Of a stretch of 64,000 nt of DNA, positions 1-14,700 are shown piece by piece. Origin of the DNA: Onchidella celtica. Lineage: Eukaryota; Mollusca; Gastropoda; Systellommatophora; Onchidiidae. The notes under the pieces are model-generated. The model was not told the origin of the DNA and ran no database searches. It worked only from the letters and a program-made list of their open reading frames with translations. Location of the stretch: positions 16,252,802 through 16,316,801 of the forward strand of contig OZ007576.1 of assembly GCA_963931925.1 (NCBI GenBank). The letters run 5' to 3'. A program made the translations under genes and the position numbers. Within the stretch, counting starts at the first letter, position 1. Every line of letters starts with the position of its first letter.

Positions 1-3000
1 GAAATACTAAACATTAACTCAGACGTGCATCTCAAAAAAAAAACTCATCACTCAAACATGTTGTCTAAGGATGCCAGTGTGTAAACTTTAACATTCAGGA
101 AAAGAATATATTAATCATAGCTAACATATCAGTTGGCAAATGCTTTTGTGATGTCCTCCTTCTGAACTATCAAGCATTAATATTTTTTTTTTAATTGAAA
201 TACACATTTAACACTTTTCTTGGCTCTTATGATCAGTTAGTTTACAATGGGCTTAGCACCAATAAATGGAGAACAAGTGAGGTAAAATATGCATAATTCA
301 AAATCATGAGGCAAGAAACAGTAGGGTTAATGATCAGATTCAGCAAATGACTTTGCAGTGTAGGATTTGTTTCAACTTTGGAATTAATTGATGTGGTAAG
401 AGCAAATGTTTTCAAAGGATTTCACAAAAGGGGAAGAAGCAAGGTTATTCATGCACTGCCCTGAATTATAAATTCAATTGAGATTGATTTCATTGAAATA
501 TGTCTGAGTCAAATGAATTACATTTTCTGGTTGCTACAAGATTGTCCATACTTATGTGAACTAGAGAGAAAACATTAACATATCAACCTTTTTTTTCCTG
601 TGGGAATAATGACAAAACTGGACATGCACATCCAATTTATGCAAAACAAAAAAGGAAAAAAAAAAATCTGCACTTATTGTCTCATATTAAACTGGTCTAA
701 AAATGACCACTGCTATTTATTGGGACCCCTTGTCATTAATGCATAGAAATGTTAAAGTGATTAAGCAATTATGCAGCACGCTGGTTCATTTAGTTATGTT
801 GATGGTCAGAAAGATATGGGAGTAAAGCAAATGTGAATGAATGGTAACTTCAGGTAATCCTTCCAGCACACCCAGTAATGCAAGCTTAACTTCCTAGAAA
901 ATTCAAACCAGTTTCTTTAAACTAAATTTTTACTTTTTTTTCCTCGGAAGCCTGAAGGACCATATAAGTTATAAATGTATAAGATTAAACTGCAGTAAAC
1001 AAATCAAACATTACTCTCTCCTCAGTATTTTTATTTATTGCCTAATTAAGGTAAATCCTGATTTACCACAATCTTTTGCTTCAATGCACAAACTAACATC
1101 ATTCTACCACTTGAAGTGCCACATATTTGATGTAATTTACTTTCTTATACTGGTAATGGAAAATCTATGGTGCTCAGAAATTAATAAAAGTATGTGGACA
1201 ATGAGAACTACTTACCTCCTAACGAACGTGAATTATTTTCAAGTTATGCACCATTCACTTTTTACCTAAACAGCAGTTTACATTGCTATAAATGAGCATT
1301 TTCGAAGAATCATAGAATCTGCAATTCAGCATGTCTGCAATTATGGATATATATATCTCCAGAACACAGCTTACACTGCATAAATAATTATGACTATATA
1401 AAGAGGCCAATTTTACTGCTCCAGTCTACCCTCAGGCTCCCACAACCTACGTTAAAACAGAGATCTAATTTATAATACATATAAGACACTCTAAAACTAA
1501 CCTAGCAGAAGACTACAACAAATAAAATTTGTTTTTCCGCACAATTTGCATTTAATGAATCTTTGTTCAAATGCAAAAAAATGTCAAATTTGTTTACAAC
1601 CATCAAAATTATCCCCAACAAACAATTTTTAACCCCCCCCCCCCCCCCCAAATTACGAATAGGCTGATCAGCATTTTCAACTTTGTACTTAAAAACTTAT
1701 TTAATTATGCATTTTCCTGACCGGACACTTATCAAGTTTTCTAAGATGTGTTTCCTTACCATATGACTGATAAAAGTACTGCCACTATGAACACTATCCT
1801 GTTTGAATAAATTCCTAACAAAGGTGATGTGTTTTCACCATTACAGAATATCACACTTCTCAAAACAAGGCATGCAGGGTGGAGGCTAAGGGTGATATTG
1901 ATATATGCCCGTGAGATTCAGGACTAGTGTCTGTTTTGTGATTAACTTCAGTGACAAACTCAAAAAGCTGTTTAACGCTATGTGAATGCCCCATACAAAA
2001 CTTTAAAAGAGCAAAATAAACAGAAGCAAACCCAAAGTTAGTTCCACGACAACAGCCAAAACTAAATGGGTGGAGGTTGGTGGGAAAATGTAAAAACTTT
2101 TAAAACAAAAGAAAGGACATTTACAGAAAAAAAAAGGAAAGTAAAAATGGCAAATGATTTTACAAGATGAATAAAATATAGGATGAAAAAAAAATGTGTG
2201 GTCTGACCCTTACCTTCTACATATATATATCCAGTTTCACTCCTCTTTCATTCCTGATAGTTGACAGGAGGAGGAGGAAGAAGAAGACGGGGGGAGATGG
2301 GAGGGTGGATGGAGGAACATTCCCTCCCCGTATTTGAAGCTTGGAATGGAGGGGAGGGGGGAGAGGGGTGGCTCGTGACCTTCAGGTCACTCCAGCCAAA
2401 ACTTTCTGCAGTTCATACAATGTGTGGGTCTTGCCGATGTGATTGGGATCAAAATTTGACACAAGACAAATTTAATTCATTATCCCATACAGTTAATCCA
2501 AATGGGTGAGCATTACACATTTCCAATGCACGAATATCATTTTCAGAAAGCCATAATAATTTGCATTTTTTTTTTTTTTTTAAATTGTTGTAATGTTTTT
2601 GGATTTTAAAAAGTGAAATCAAAGTTTGGATGAAAGGACAATTTTAGTACCGAAAGAAATATTTGTGACATGGGACAGGGGAGGAAGATTGGGAAGGAAG
2701 ATAGAAAACATAAGATCAACAAGCTGGAACATGTGTTGTTAGTGTTTTCTGATCTAACCACATAACAATTGCTGAAAGAGATGTTTCTACAGCAATGTCA
2801 TTAGCCTGGATCTTCAGATGACAGAGTGATTCAAAATTTTAACTATACTCCTGAATGCACCATTCTCCTACTCGACTTTCCACTCAGAAACTGAATTGAG
2901 AAAATTGTAAATGTCTACTGCAGCTAACTTGACATCAACAATCAAGAGGAATGTCAGTGACTGTTGGACAGTCCACGGAAGCCAAACTAATGAGGCACCA

Positions 3001-5583
3001 TCTGTAGAAAAATCTCTTTTGGCTTCCCCACATACACTGAAAAGAATCTCATAAGGATTTGACTAGTCTTTTTTAATATTTTTTTTATCATTATTAAATC
3101 AAATTAAACAACATGATACTACTATGTAAAAATCTTTACATACTATGAGGTTCAGGATGCTTAGATACTGGGAATTAGTATGTGTGCTACTTTTGTTACT
3201 GATTGCCATTCAAGGGGACGGTTCATGCTTTAAGTTAATGTGTGCGGCGATGTGTGATTTTGTGGATCCTATTTCTGTTTTTGTTGCACTCTGCTTCAGA
3301 GCACTGTAACTTCAAGAAATGTGGAGCCGCTCAGTGTTGTGAACACTAGTAGGATGTGTTAAGTTTCAAATTAATACAATCTGCTTTAACAAATTGCTTC
3401 ATTCTGGTAAAAAAAAAAAAAAAGTGGTAAAGATAATAAAATCACAGAAGGATAATCTCAGGCTGCACTGAAAAACCTCAGTAAACTGGCTATGTAGCCA
3501 ATGCCTTTTCATTCTTGTTTGGGTTGCCAAGATACAGAATGTTTATCACACAGAATGCTGTCCAGAAATATTAAATAAGCAAATTGTTCTAGCTGATGCA
3601 ACTGCAGTCCGTCATTTAAATCTGGACATCAAATGAACTTGCCAGCAGACACTGACAAGGGCTTTTCTGAAGAAATTTTTTTTAAATGGAAAAACTATTA
3701 TTTTCATGTGCATCATCTTGATGGAGCTGTTTTTAAAACAAGATGTTGCATGTAAGTGTTTTTACAATATTATCATTAACTCATCAGGCGGCAGTGGACA
3801 ATACTCATCCACATTAATACCTTTCTCCTGATCAACTGTCCCCTCCAAACAGAAGACAACTTTAAATCTCACATCTTGATTTAAAAAATCTAAAACAGCA
3901 AACAAACTTGTGATTTTGGATATTTTTTCTTACAGTTTCTTAAGGCAAATCTTTGGTGAAGATGGACTGTTTAAAGCCCAGAAACAATGGATTTCCTTAT
4001 TTCTCTTAAACCCAGTTTGATCATTGTTGGAATTTCCAAAACTGTGACTGGTATAGACAGTGGTGCGACTTTATGTTCTGAGGTGAGGTGAGGTGAAATG
4101 TAGCTTTTTAACACTGAAGGTAAAAATTTGGTATTGTTAGTATGAATATGCTTGAACTAGCAAATTTAACATGAATTTGAAAGAAAACATTGTAAACATG
4201 TGAAAAGTAGGGATTCAATGAGAATAATGGTATACCCAATTTTACTGGCTGAGATTGGGAAGTGACAGCATTTCCAAGTCAAACAACATTATCTGTTACT
4301 AACTCTGATCATTTCATAAAATAAATTACATTATTTCTACAAAGATATTTCTTTCATATATACAGTTGATTATTTTGTTTGGTAGTATAAACAGTTTTTG
4401 AAAATAAAGCTCTGTGAAGGGTTTTGCATCATTTGAATGATCCCGTAAATAGATAGCGAAACTACAGTATAGCCTCTATCTTCAGACATAAATTCAGGTC
4501 AAAAACTCACATAAATCAAAGATAAGGAACATCAATTGCCAATCTGAACTATTTACATTAAGCGGTATTCTCTTCAAAGGGTTTCACGATAACATTTCAT
4601 AGAAATATCAGCCAAAACACCCTGTCAAATCTCACTTCTAATACAATGTATTAGTTAGACCTTTGGGCTTTTTGCAGTGACAGGAATCGGAAAATTTTAA
4701 GGCAAATTCAGACATTCCTCTTCTATGTGATTTCCCAGTAAGAAGCGAGTGATCAATTTTTCAGTTTCTCTTTCCACTGCTTGTAATTTTAAATAGACAT
4801 ATATCTGAACTGATAAACATTTTTTTGTAGCTTTGGCAAAAGAAAAAAAAGAACATTGAATCCCTCCTTTTTTGCATATCTGAGGAGAAGTGAACACACT
4901 TCATACGAGCTCTCAACTCTCAATGCCAATCTGGAAGCTATGACGCACATCATTCAAATACAGTGTGAAATATCTGTCTACATAAGCCATATCCAAGTGT
5001 TAACCCGTGGACATAACATCTTTGCTAGGACATTCCAACCAACTTAGACTTGCAGCAACAATAACAAAATTCAAATCAAAACCATTCATAAGGGAACAAC
5101 AACTACAAATCAAAAAGCGCAACACTAAGTTCCCCAGTCTGCAAACACTTACGACCAGATATATAAATCACATTAAGAGCTGACTAATAATGGCATTCTA
5201 CAAAAAGAGAGGAATCCATGATGCCATGGCAACAGGACTAAAGCCAAGATAATTCTCCATTCTTCAGTCAAGTTTCTTTTCATGCCATGGAATTCTACAT
5301 CTACAGACTGAAATTCTGATTCTTTTGGGTGACCTTTGAAACTAATTTTCTCATTGTCCAACTTAATGTGAATGTTCAACCATTATACATTAACTGAAAG
5401 ACTCTCACTTGAGAGGTTCCTCATGGGAATTTCTGCTCCAACAGACTCAAGATTGAAGAGGTTTAATCAAAGATCAAAACAAATTTCAGTTTCATTCCTT
5501 TTTGTTGCCATTACTAATCAGCAGTTTACAAAGGTCACAGCCATTCAGTCCAGGAAGACCTATCATCCAGGGAGATTACTCAC
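1..5583. other. Intronic sequence left of CLIP1 exon 14; no exon recognised
   Basis: This AT-rich stretch has poly-A/T and one 17-base poly-C run (1633-1649), plus a purine-rich GA block near 2262-2365. I searched the minus strand for donor/acceptor pairs enclosing open frames. Donor-like sites near 1210, 2210, 4508 and 5151 gave no convincing exon. Open minus-strand frames at 4697-4897 and 5173-5379 lack splice signals and coiled-coil character. Most likely all of it is intron 14 of CLIP1. Confidence 0.6.
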
Positions 5584-5700
5584 CACATCACTGAGTTGCT
5601 GGGTCATGGCCGACATTTCTCGCCTCTGTGTTGCAAGTTGGTCTTCCAGATCCTTGACACGCTGATTCTTCTCAGCTAATTCAATGCTCACTTGGCTAGT
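5584..5700 (-). CDS. CLIP1: CLIP1 exon 14 (coiled coil, last exon recognised)
   Basis: The exon codes [20 protein letters not shown] and [19 protein letters not shown], 39 codons, phase 0-0. The acceptor is cgtttttctcag and the donor GATGTG|GTGAGT. It resembles the human [28 protein letters not shown] stretch. A strong donor at its end shows that the transcript continues to the left, but no next exon could be recognised before the window edge. Confidence 0.93.
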
Positions 5701-8700
5701 CTGAGAAAAACGAAGCAGACACAAACATAAATCTCATCTGAGCCTGGTCAAATTAAGTTCCACATTATAATTTGATGGAGATATATAAATTAAAGTTAAC
5801 ATTCATTATCTTTTTTTCATGAACTAGATGAAGTTCCCGGCATTATCAGGGACAAACCTGTGAACCCACAGTTCTCTCTTTCTCTCTCTTTTTGGTCTAG
5901 AAAGCTTCCCATATTCTACAGTTTTACTTCAGATTTCGTGCGCACCAGGGCAATAGGCACTCATTTCTGGAAGGGGGACTGCGCGCACCGAATTGAACGC
6001 GTATTAATACATCGTTTCCGGTGCGGTGGACTTACTACAGGGAGCCAAAACAAAGCTCATTGTATTTTACATTTTACCACTTTTTATTGAAAAATACCTG
6101 AAACTGGAATCAACACAATCGGTCGACACAAAAGCGATTGGGCTGGATTAGTTGACACTTGAGAAAATTAACTTATAATTTTTGAAACTGTCATTTAGGC
6201 TGTAGCGTCGAGCAAAAAAAGAGCCAAGATTGCACCACAATGAATTACTCCCGCCACTATTTTTTTTCATAATAAGATTCCAACTCATAATATTCCAAGC
6301 TTGCAAACTTTAAAAAAGTTTCAATTCATGGCAAATCGACTTTACATTACTCAAATTTTTAATCTCTATTCTAACATGCTTTATTTTGAAACTTCTTATA
6401 AAATATTTCACCTCTTTTACACTCATCAACAGCAGGACAAGTGAAAAACGAGAAAGACTATTCTTCGCATGTTTTTTAAGGCCAGAAAAACAAAAGTGTA
6501 TGAAGAAAAAATCTGACAGTACATAAGATTTCATTATCAACAACTTCAGCCCAAAAATAATTACCAGATTTCAATTATCCAAACCACAAGACCTATCAAA
6601 ATATTTGATATGCACACCAGAATTTTAATTACTGGATCACAGACAGAATAATTATGTACACAACCTAAGCAGACATATTTCATTAGCCTTTAAAGCCTAT
6701 GCCAACCTTCGCTCCATCTTCTATGCGAGATGACTCGTAAGCTTTAGCCTTTGACTCTGCCTGTGTCAGTTTGTAGGTCAACTCTTCAATCTGATCCAAG
6801 TAGCTTGTCTGTGCCTTTTCAGCATCTTTGATTTCTTTCTGGTGGTCTTCCAATTTTTGCTGGAGATGAAGAACATGCAAAAACGCAATGTAGAGAAGTC
6901 AAAGCCTGTTATATAGTATAATTTACATAAGAATATATTTTTCTTATCTTGAAATGCTCTCCTAGGCTTACAAGGAAGGAACTTGAGCTGACCAGAGATA
7001 CAAATTGGTGACATGAGGAAAAATTTTGTACTTAGAAAAAAAAAGTGTTTTTTTTTTTAACAAGAAAAAAATATTCAGTCTTTTGAGCCAATAACTTAAT
7101 CCTGTGGTTGGTGCAGAGTAAATAAACAGTCAAATTGTTTCAAAGTTGTCTGTCAACTGAATTCTCATTTGTCCAGCCTAGTGTAAGTCTGGCCCACAAA
7201 TGAACTCCAGATTATTTCAGATTTTCATATCAAAAGACTTAACTCTTTAACGACGGAATTATTTTCCACGTTTCGTCGTAATTATTTCACAAGGGCACAA
7301 AATGGATTCACAGTGATGTCACAAAAATGCCCATAGAACAATTAAAAAGCGTCCTAAACACATGAATTATACATCAATTAAAGGTAATTGAATGTTCTTT
7401 CTGACTAATATCATGACAGGGATGTGAAGAAAGCTTGAAAAAAGATTTTGAACATAGAGGATAGTAAGAAAAAGACAAACAAGATTTTTTTTAGGACATG
7501 ACACACACTCTAACCTGCATAATGGCATAATGTGTAGCTAAATCCACTTCATAAGGATGTCAAAGTACTTATTTGCAAGGTAATCCACTAGTAATCCATA
7601 TCAATAGTCTGAAACAAGTCCATAGCTTATTGTGCTGTAAGACGTCTTGATCTATTCGCCATTTTGTTGTTGGAGTTGTGAAGCACGCACAGAAATCAGT
7701 CTAAAACTTCAAACAATCCGCCCAAACACAAAGAAGAAACCAAAGAAAGCATCAAACGGAAATAGGTTTACCACTTCCGGATCAAAACTGGCCTAAATAT
7801 TGTCGTAGCAGAAACATTTCGCATGGTATTTTCATGTATTCGCATCGGACGATCGGAGCGTCCGCTCGACATCACGTAGCAGAGGCACTGGACGGTGGGA
7901 CCGTCCTCTCGTCGTTAAAGAGTTAAGACTTACAAACAGGACAACTGCAGTATATATGCACAACAGCAAAAGGCTCCTATTAACAATAAGATGTCTTTGT
8001 CGTCATGTGTTGTGTATAAATCAGAGACTTATACCCCAAGACTCACTTTCATCTGGTGCAGGTCTTTCTCCAGTGTGTCTGCTCTCTCTTTTTCTTTCTT
8101 TGCCTGTCTCTCAAATTCTTTGAGTTTCAGCTCATCAGTAGCATTAGCTTTGGCCTAGCGTAAATGAAATATCAGACCTCTTTGCGTTACAGCAAGTTTA
8201 ACAAGAAAACTAAAAATCCATCATGTTCAAAACCATCTCATTTTGATACCCGCAGTAATTCCAGATATGCGTAATTCTGTCCTTCATGGAAAGTACAATG
8301 ATAAGTCGTTTTAGGACTGTATTTTCTACAATGGGACACCATGCCATACATCACTTAACAATGGCTATTCACACTGTACAAAACAGTTTTGAAAAACATT
8401 CAAGTTTTATTATCTACAACATCATCCCTCATAAATATTACATATCAAGACCTCTAACAATTAAAATTACTGTGCTCCTTACTGAATTATTATTACAGTC
8501 CATGCCATCAAAATGATGAACACAGAATTGGACGACATCATAAATCCTCAGCCCTGTGAAATACAGTTACAGCATGGATCATTACTACCATTTTTTGTAA
8601 ACACAAAAAAAAAAGTACCACACAGAAAATAAAGAATGCATTTTCAACCCAAATGTTTTCATTTCAAGCCCCATTAAGCAATAAACACACCTTTCCATAT

Positions 8701-11700
8701 CTGTTTGGCAATCAAATTGGGTATATCAATCTTAAGAAGCCAATTAATCTAACTGTAATTGGATCCATTTAAAACAGACAAAAAGTAAACCTAAGACAAA
8801 TGATAAAAACTTACGTCTCCTTCTTCCTTAAGAGCTTCCTCTTCTAACTGGAACTGCAGATCTTCTACTTTTCTGTAAAACATCAAGAAACAAATATACA
8901 TCAAAACAGGAACATCCCACACAAAACACAGCTTGTCACCTTGAAATCTTCATTCAGTAATTTGGTTCTTAGGATAATTAATCTTCACAATATTTCAAAT
9001 TTTTTATTTACAAGTTTTACCACTTGAAGAACCTCCCAGTTTATGGTTTTCTTTGGTGTTTTGGGGGAAAGTATGAGAATCTGCAATCCATGCACATAAT
9101 TTCCCTTTTTGTACTTTAGTTACTGAAAATTTTCCAACCTTATCAGTAATTTTCACACATTATCTCTACGCTTGACTTTGACATCAAACCTTCTATCTAC
9201 TATACAAATCAAGATTTTGTAAATAAAAGTTCTAACCTTTTCTCCTCCTCTAAAAAGGCCATTAATTCTTGTTTCTCATTCTCCAAATCAGCAACCATTG
9301 TCCTGTACTTGTTAATCTGATCTTCAGCTTCCATCCGCAACTTGTCTTGTTCTGTCTTCATTGAGCTCAACTGTCCCTCAGCCTTCAAATGTGAATGTTG
9401 GTCAGAAACAAATAGAAACTTGTTCACACCATAATATAACAGCACACTGACCTCTTCGTGCAAATACTTCTTTCAGAATTATTGTGGCAATAAAAACTAG
9501 AAATGCAATAATACGTACATAATTTCTTTGTCTGTAATACAAACTGTGATTGCAGTGTAAAGATTCTTTTAAACTTTTCATGCTACGGCAATAAAATCCC
9601 CACAATCTCATGGACATGGGGAATTCTGTGGCTTCCTGGCCTGCATATACAGGGAATCGACGGCTTCAGCTCAATGTAACGTGTAATAGTTAAAAAAAAT
9701 TGGGTAAAAAAATATTTTTTTTATTTTTCATTCGCTTTATTGTGTAAATGAAGCAAACCTAAGGTCTCACATTATAAATTCCACAACCAGGAAGAATTTT
9801 GCACCTCAAAAGTAAAATCTGATATTAGCACAAATAAAACTAATGCAAGGAGTTACAAGTGGCCCATTTTGACAGAATTATATACAGCATCAAGGTTTGC
9901 TTCAAAAACTCAAATGTTGGGTTTGTCTTACCTCGTCCACATGTGCAGCAGCACGTGCAACCTCTGATCTCTCCAAGTCTCTCTCACGAAGCAACTGTTC
10001 TATATGCTCTTCTTTCTCCTTCAAAGCTTTCTGCAAGAGTGACAAACATCAAACACTACAATATCTTTTCTCCTAACTTGTAGTTTCGGTAGTGTTCAAT
10101 AGAAAAACAAATAAAACATGTCAGATGTTCTTCTATTTACCTTGATGTCGATCTAGCCTGGGTGCTTGTGAATACAACAACAACAACAAAAAAAAAGTAT
10201 TTTCAAAAAAATATAATTTTCTAAATCATGACTACCTGCCACATGAGAATTTTGAACTGAAAATATACTAAATGTTTCAAAGTCTTTGAAAAATATGATA
10301 AGATGAGAATGAAAGCAGGTATATACTATGGAATATAGTAACTAGAACTTTACGGAAAGGTGTTATAAAGGGTTATATAACATAGAAAAAGAGGAAAAAC
10401 AGAAACAAAAACCGTAAAAAAAACACACCAGAATGTTAGAAAACAAAACAAGGGACGGAAATTCAAAACACAATTTGTTAATGACAGCAAACTGCAATAA
10501 TTACAGATGCTCCTCACAGAATGAAAGGATGGCCTACACTGGATAAACTGTTATAAGAAAATGCCTAACCAATTCTGTGACACAATGCCAACTCTTGAGC
10601 AAACAGCGCAATGATTCTTTGCCATCATGTCTGTAGTCATTTTTATACACAACTAGTCTTGAGACAGAAAGCTCCAAAAAGTATTCACCTATGAATACTA
10701 TCATTAAAAGAGCCTTGTCATATGTCAGTAGTTTTATTTATCGTAAGTTTTGCATTTTCCACCACTGTAAATTCAAAACATGACACCTGGACCCATATTT
10801 CAATATTTTGTGTCCATAATATTTATAAACAATTGACTCCAACACCTCTCAATGCTGATATTGCTATTGTTTCTAACCTTGTGATAGCATATTCAATATT
10901 GGTATACTTTAGAGAGATAGTCATGATCTGCATTATGCCTGCATTACCTGGCATTCTATTTGTGGGAATGCCTGAAAGCAATTTCATTTCTCAATGCGCT
11001 CTATCCGTATCTTTTGTTCTTAGACCTGGTGGACACTAACCGATATTGATTGGTCGACTAATTGGATGGTCACATCACAACACTGAGTTTCAATGAGATC
11101 CAACCAGTTGGCTGGGTGCGCAAGGTCTCAATGAAACGTCCAACTATGAATTCCCTATCCAACTAGCTGGGCGATCAAAAGCGGCTGGCATGCCCCTGAC
11201 CTTGTATATTTCCAGTTTTATATGACAACACTTGAACACCCCCTCAATTTGTTTATTACTATGTACAGAACTGTATAATAATGACACAAAAAAAACATTT
11301 TAAAAAATGAAGACCACTTTCATATGGGTGGTGGCAGCTTAGTTTTGTGTATGATCAGAAAATAGTTGTACAAGTGAGAGTAAAATGCCCATCAGCCACT
11401 GAGGTCGGAATAATGAAAAGGAAAATGTTTTAACATCTGTGGAAAGAGGCCACATATTGCTGTCAGTTCCCCCAGAACGTATATAATACACCGTGCCCAT
11501 TAATTTTTAAAGGGTATTTGTCATAATGTGAAAAAAAATATTCACCTTCCCAATTAGTGGTAGTCAGTGTTCATGTTATGAAATAAATGATACAACACTG
11601 ATAAACATGTTTCGTTTCTTCACGCAAGTTTCATTTCCAGTAAAACTGCACAGAACATCGGCTTGACCAGCAACTCAAGAATTCTGATTTATAGTGCTGG

Positions 11701-14700
11701 TGCAACTACAGTGGGTGAAGGGTCACAGAAAACAAGTATGAACTGAAATGCCACTGACTAAACAAAAAATCACAGCCATTTCAAAAGCATGGTCAGACTG
11801 ACCTGACCAAATCAAAACACCAAATCCAAATTTCAGCTGAACCAAATCAAGAAAGCAATACAATCAGTTTCACTTATTATTTTTTAAAAAATACAGAAAG
11901 AACAGAATTGGAACTGAAATAAACCAAACAGAAGTCAGTACTGAACAGAGGAAACAGAAGAACTGAAATCCTGACTCGGAAAAAGAATCTGGAAACCAAA
12001 CAGTTCCTTTGTGGACTGGCTGGTGATGTAGCTACTCACCTGCAGAGCTGCAGTAGTGGCAGACAGATTAAGTGTACTCGGTCTTTGTCCTGTTTTTGAT
12101 GCCTGTGCAGTGGGGGTGTTAATCAAACATGTTAGCCACTAGGATTATAATCGGGTACAAAAAAAAAAAAGCTAAGCTTTGCATGTTTTTGAAAGATTTA
12201 CTGGTCTGACTCTCCTCTCTGTTGATTTTGACACTTATATTCCGAACTGCAGTTTTTGTTGGAGTTTCAGTTTTTATCTCTTTTCTTTTCAGTATCATGA
12301 AGCATTTCTTCCTCTCTATCATCACAAATTGGAGACACATCATTCCTGAAAACAGCCCATGAAACCAAAAATACTGAAGGCATTCTTTCATTTCCAAATA
12401 GCTTCTGAAAGCAGCTGTCTTGTGTCATTTGAACAATCACAGCAAGAGTGTAATAATAATATACTGAAAGATCACAAAATCTTGCTGAATCAACAGAAAG
12501 GTTTCAGATTTTGTGTTTTAGGGTGGCACTCATGATATAATAATTCATGGCTTCACAATGTTTAAAGCTTATCTTGTAAAAATTAACACTACATACGCAT
12601 ACAAAAAAATTCCCTATAAGTATTTGAGTAATCTGGCCAAATAACTACTTTTACTTTGTACAGAATAACTGTGTTAGTTTCTTAAGGTTGCTGACAGCTC
12701 TGAAGAAGTGTTAAGATATTCCACTTAGACTTATACAGAGAATACGTATAGTGTAAGAAAAATAGCGGTTTGTGAGAGTGGCATGTTGTGGAAAGATACA
12801 ACAGAAAGAAAAACATGCAACAACTGTCTCACTAGGAAAATTGACAAATTTAACAAATACCAAATCCGGCATTTATTCTATATCTTTAACTTTGTAAATG
12901 TACAGAAAGTTTTCCAGTCTTGACAGATCTGCCTATTTTTCTTTTCATTCAGTGATATAACACTATGTCCACTTTTCTCAAGGTTTAAATATAAAAAATT
13001 ATGCACAAGATGAAAAGATCAGAAATGTATTGTTTAATTTGAATTTCAGTGACATGACAAAACTACTTTTGTATGCAGTCAAATTGTTTTTCAGTAATTG
13101 GTTGCAGTAAATAAACTTGATGTAATCTATCATGATGCTTGATAAGAATTGGTCTTATTAATAGCTGATCTTGGTCTTATTAATAGTTGATTGATGCTTG
13201 ATAAGAATTGGTCTTATTAATAGCTGATCTTGATCTCATTAATAGTTGATCACACAATTAACAAAAAGAGATATAAGTGACAGATTCTTTTCCATATTAC
13301 TGTTCTCAAAATAAAGAAAATTACCTAAAATAAGAACTTGCACCAAGTCATGCAAAAAAAACAACTGTATAGCAACATGCCCCTGATAGCTGTATTGGAC
13401 AGAAGTACAAAATGAAAGACGAATGTCTGTATACAAAAAACTGAACATTAGAAGCTTTTCCTTCCTTTTTTATTAGGCAAAGTTTTCAGATTTCCAAGAA
13501 TAATTGCTGTTCACAGTACCGTATGTCTCAGTAAATACCTTTCTAGAAGCTGTTATCACAGCTATTTCAGCAAAAAAGGAAAGGTGTGAGAGAGAAGAAA
13601 AAAAAAATGTTCCACAACAATGAATTTTGAGGATAATGCCAAAACAGAACGTACGTGTTCCTTCATAATTCCTCAGTTTTCTTTAATGATTATCATGTTA
13701 GTCTGCTGAGAAGAAAATTACCTATAATTCTGTAAAGATTACCATGATCTAGGTACAGAGTAACTGAATGTTATATATCTAAACCTGTTTAATAACTAAA
13801 ACAATGATGCCCCCAACAATAAATAAATTCTATATATAATTCCACAACTTGCCATTGCAATAAAGCTGAAAATCAAGGAATCTGTTTAAGTTTATTACTT
13901 GTGCTTTTCTTAATTGGTGTCGATTTCCAACTTCTTGTGAGGAAAATTGCAATTTGGCCAAAAAACAAAAACTAACTAGCACTTAGATGATTTACTTTGT
14001 AGCCAAACAACTGCATATCTATTTGAAAAAGGTTTAATTGAATGGTAGTAAAGTGCACTGGTAAATAAAATACCTCTGTCAAAGTGCATAGGTCAGTAAA
14101 TTAATTAGCGGGAGAAGAATAAACAGGGTTGTCAAATCAAAGTGATCAAAAATTTTAATGCAGTATGTAATTAAATGCTGATAGCGAGACAATGTTATTC
14201 TTAATATGGGCAAATAACAGGAATATGAATTTTCCAAAAAAAAGGCAACAGTATTAATAGCAATAATTAATAGTAGTTAAAAGTAATTGTATTAACAAGT
14301 ATATTTAAAGACAGGGGGTACTGGGTGGCATGATTTCTCCTTTCACAATGTTCTCAAGTCAAGAAGGCTGTGAGGAAAGAATTCTGTCACTTGGAAGGAG
14401 AAATTTATGGACGATTATGAAAATGAATTTAGCATTCTTGCTAATGGAGGCAAATGATGCAGGGGTTAACAGTAGTTTTACATGGTGCATCTTCTGAGAG
14501 AGGCATGTGTTTCTCAACTGTGAATAGTGTGTGAGTATGAATGCATTCTTCATTCACTGGATTTTGGTGCAATACCTACCTATGAACCTTTTAAGGCGTT
14601 TCATTTCACAACATTTTAAGATATAAATGAAAGTCAGTGAGAACATACAACATTCAAAAAACATACAACAAGGCCTAGTCAAGTCCATGCAGCACATTGA

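Noticed and set aside
4697-5379. Two minus-strand frames considered as further CLIP1 exons
   Set aside because: No acceptor/donor pair in a compatible phase and no coiled-coil pattern.
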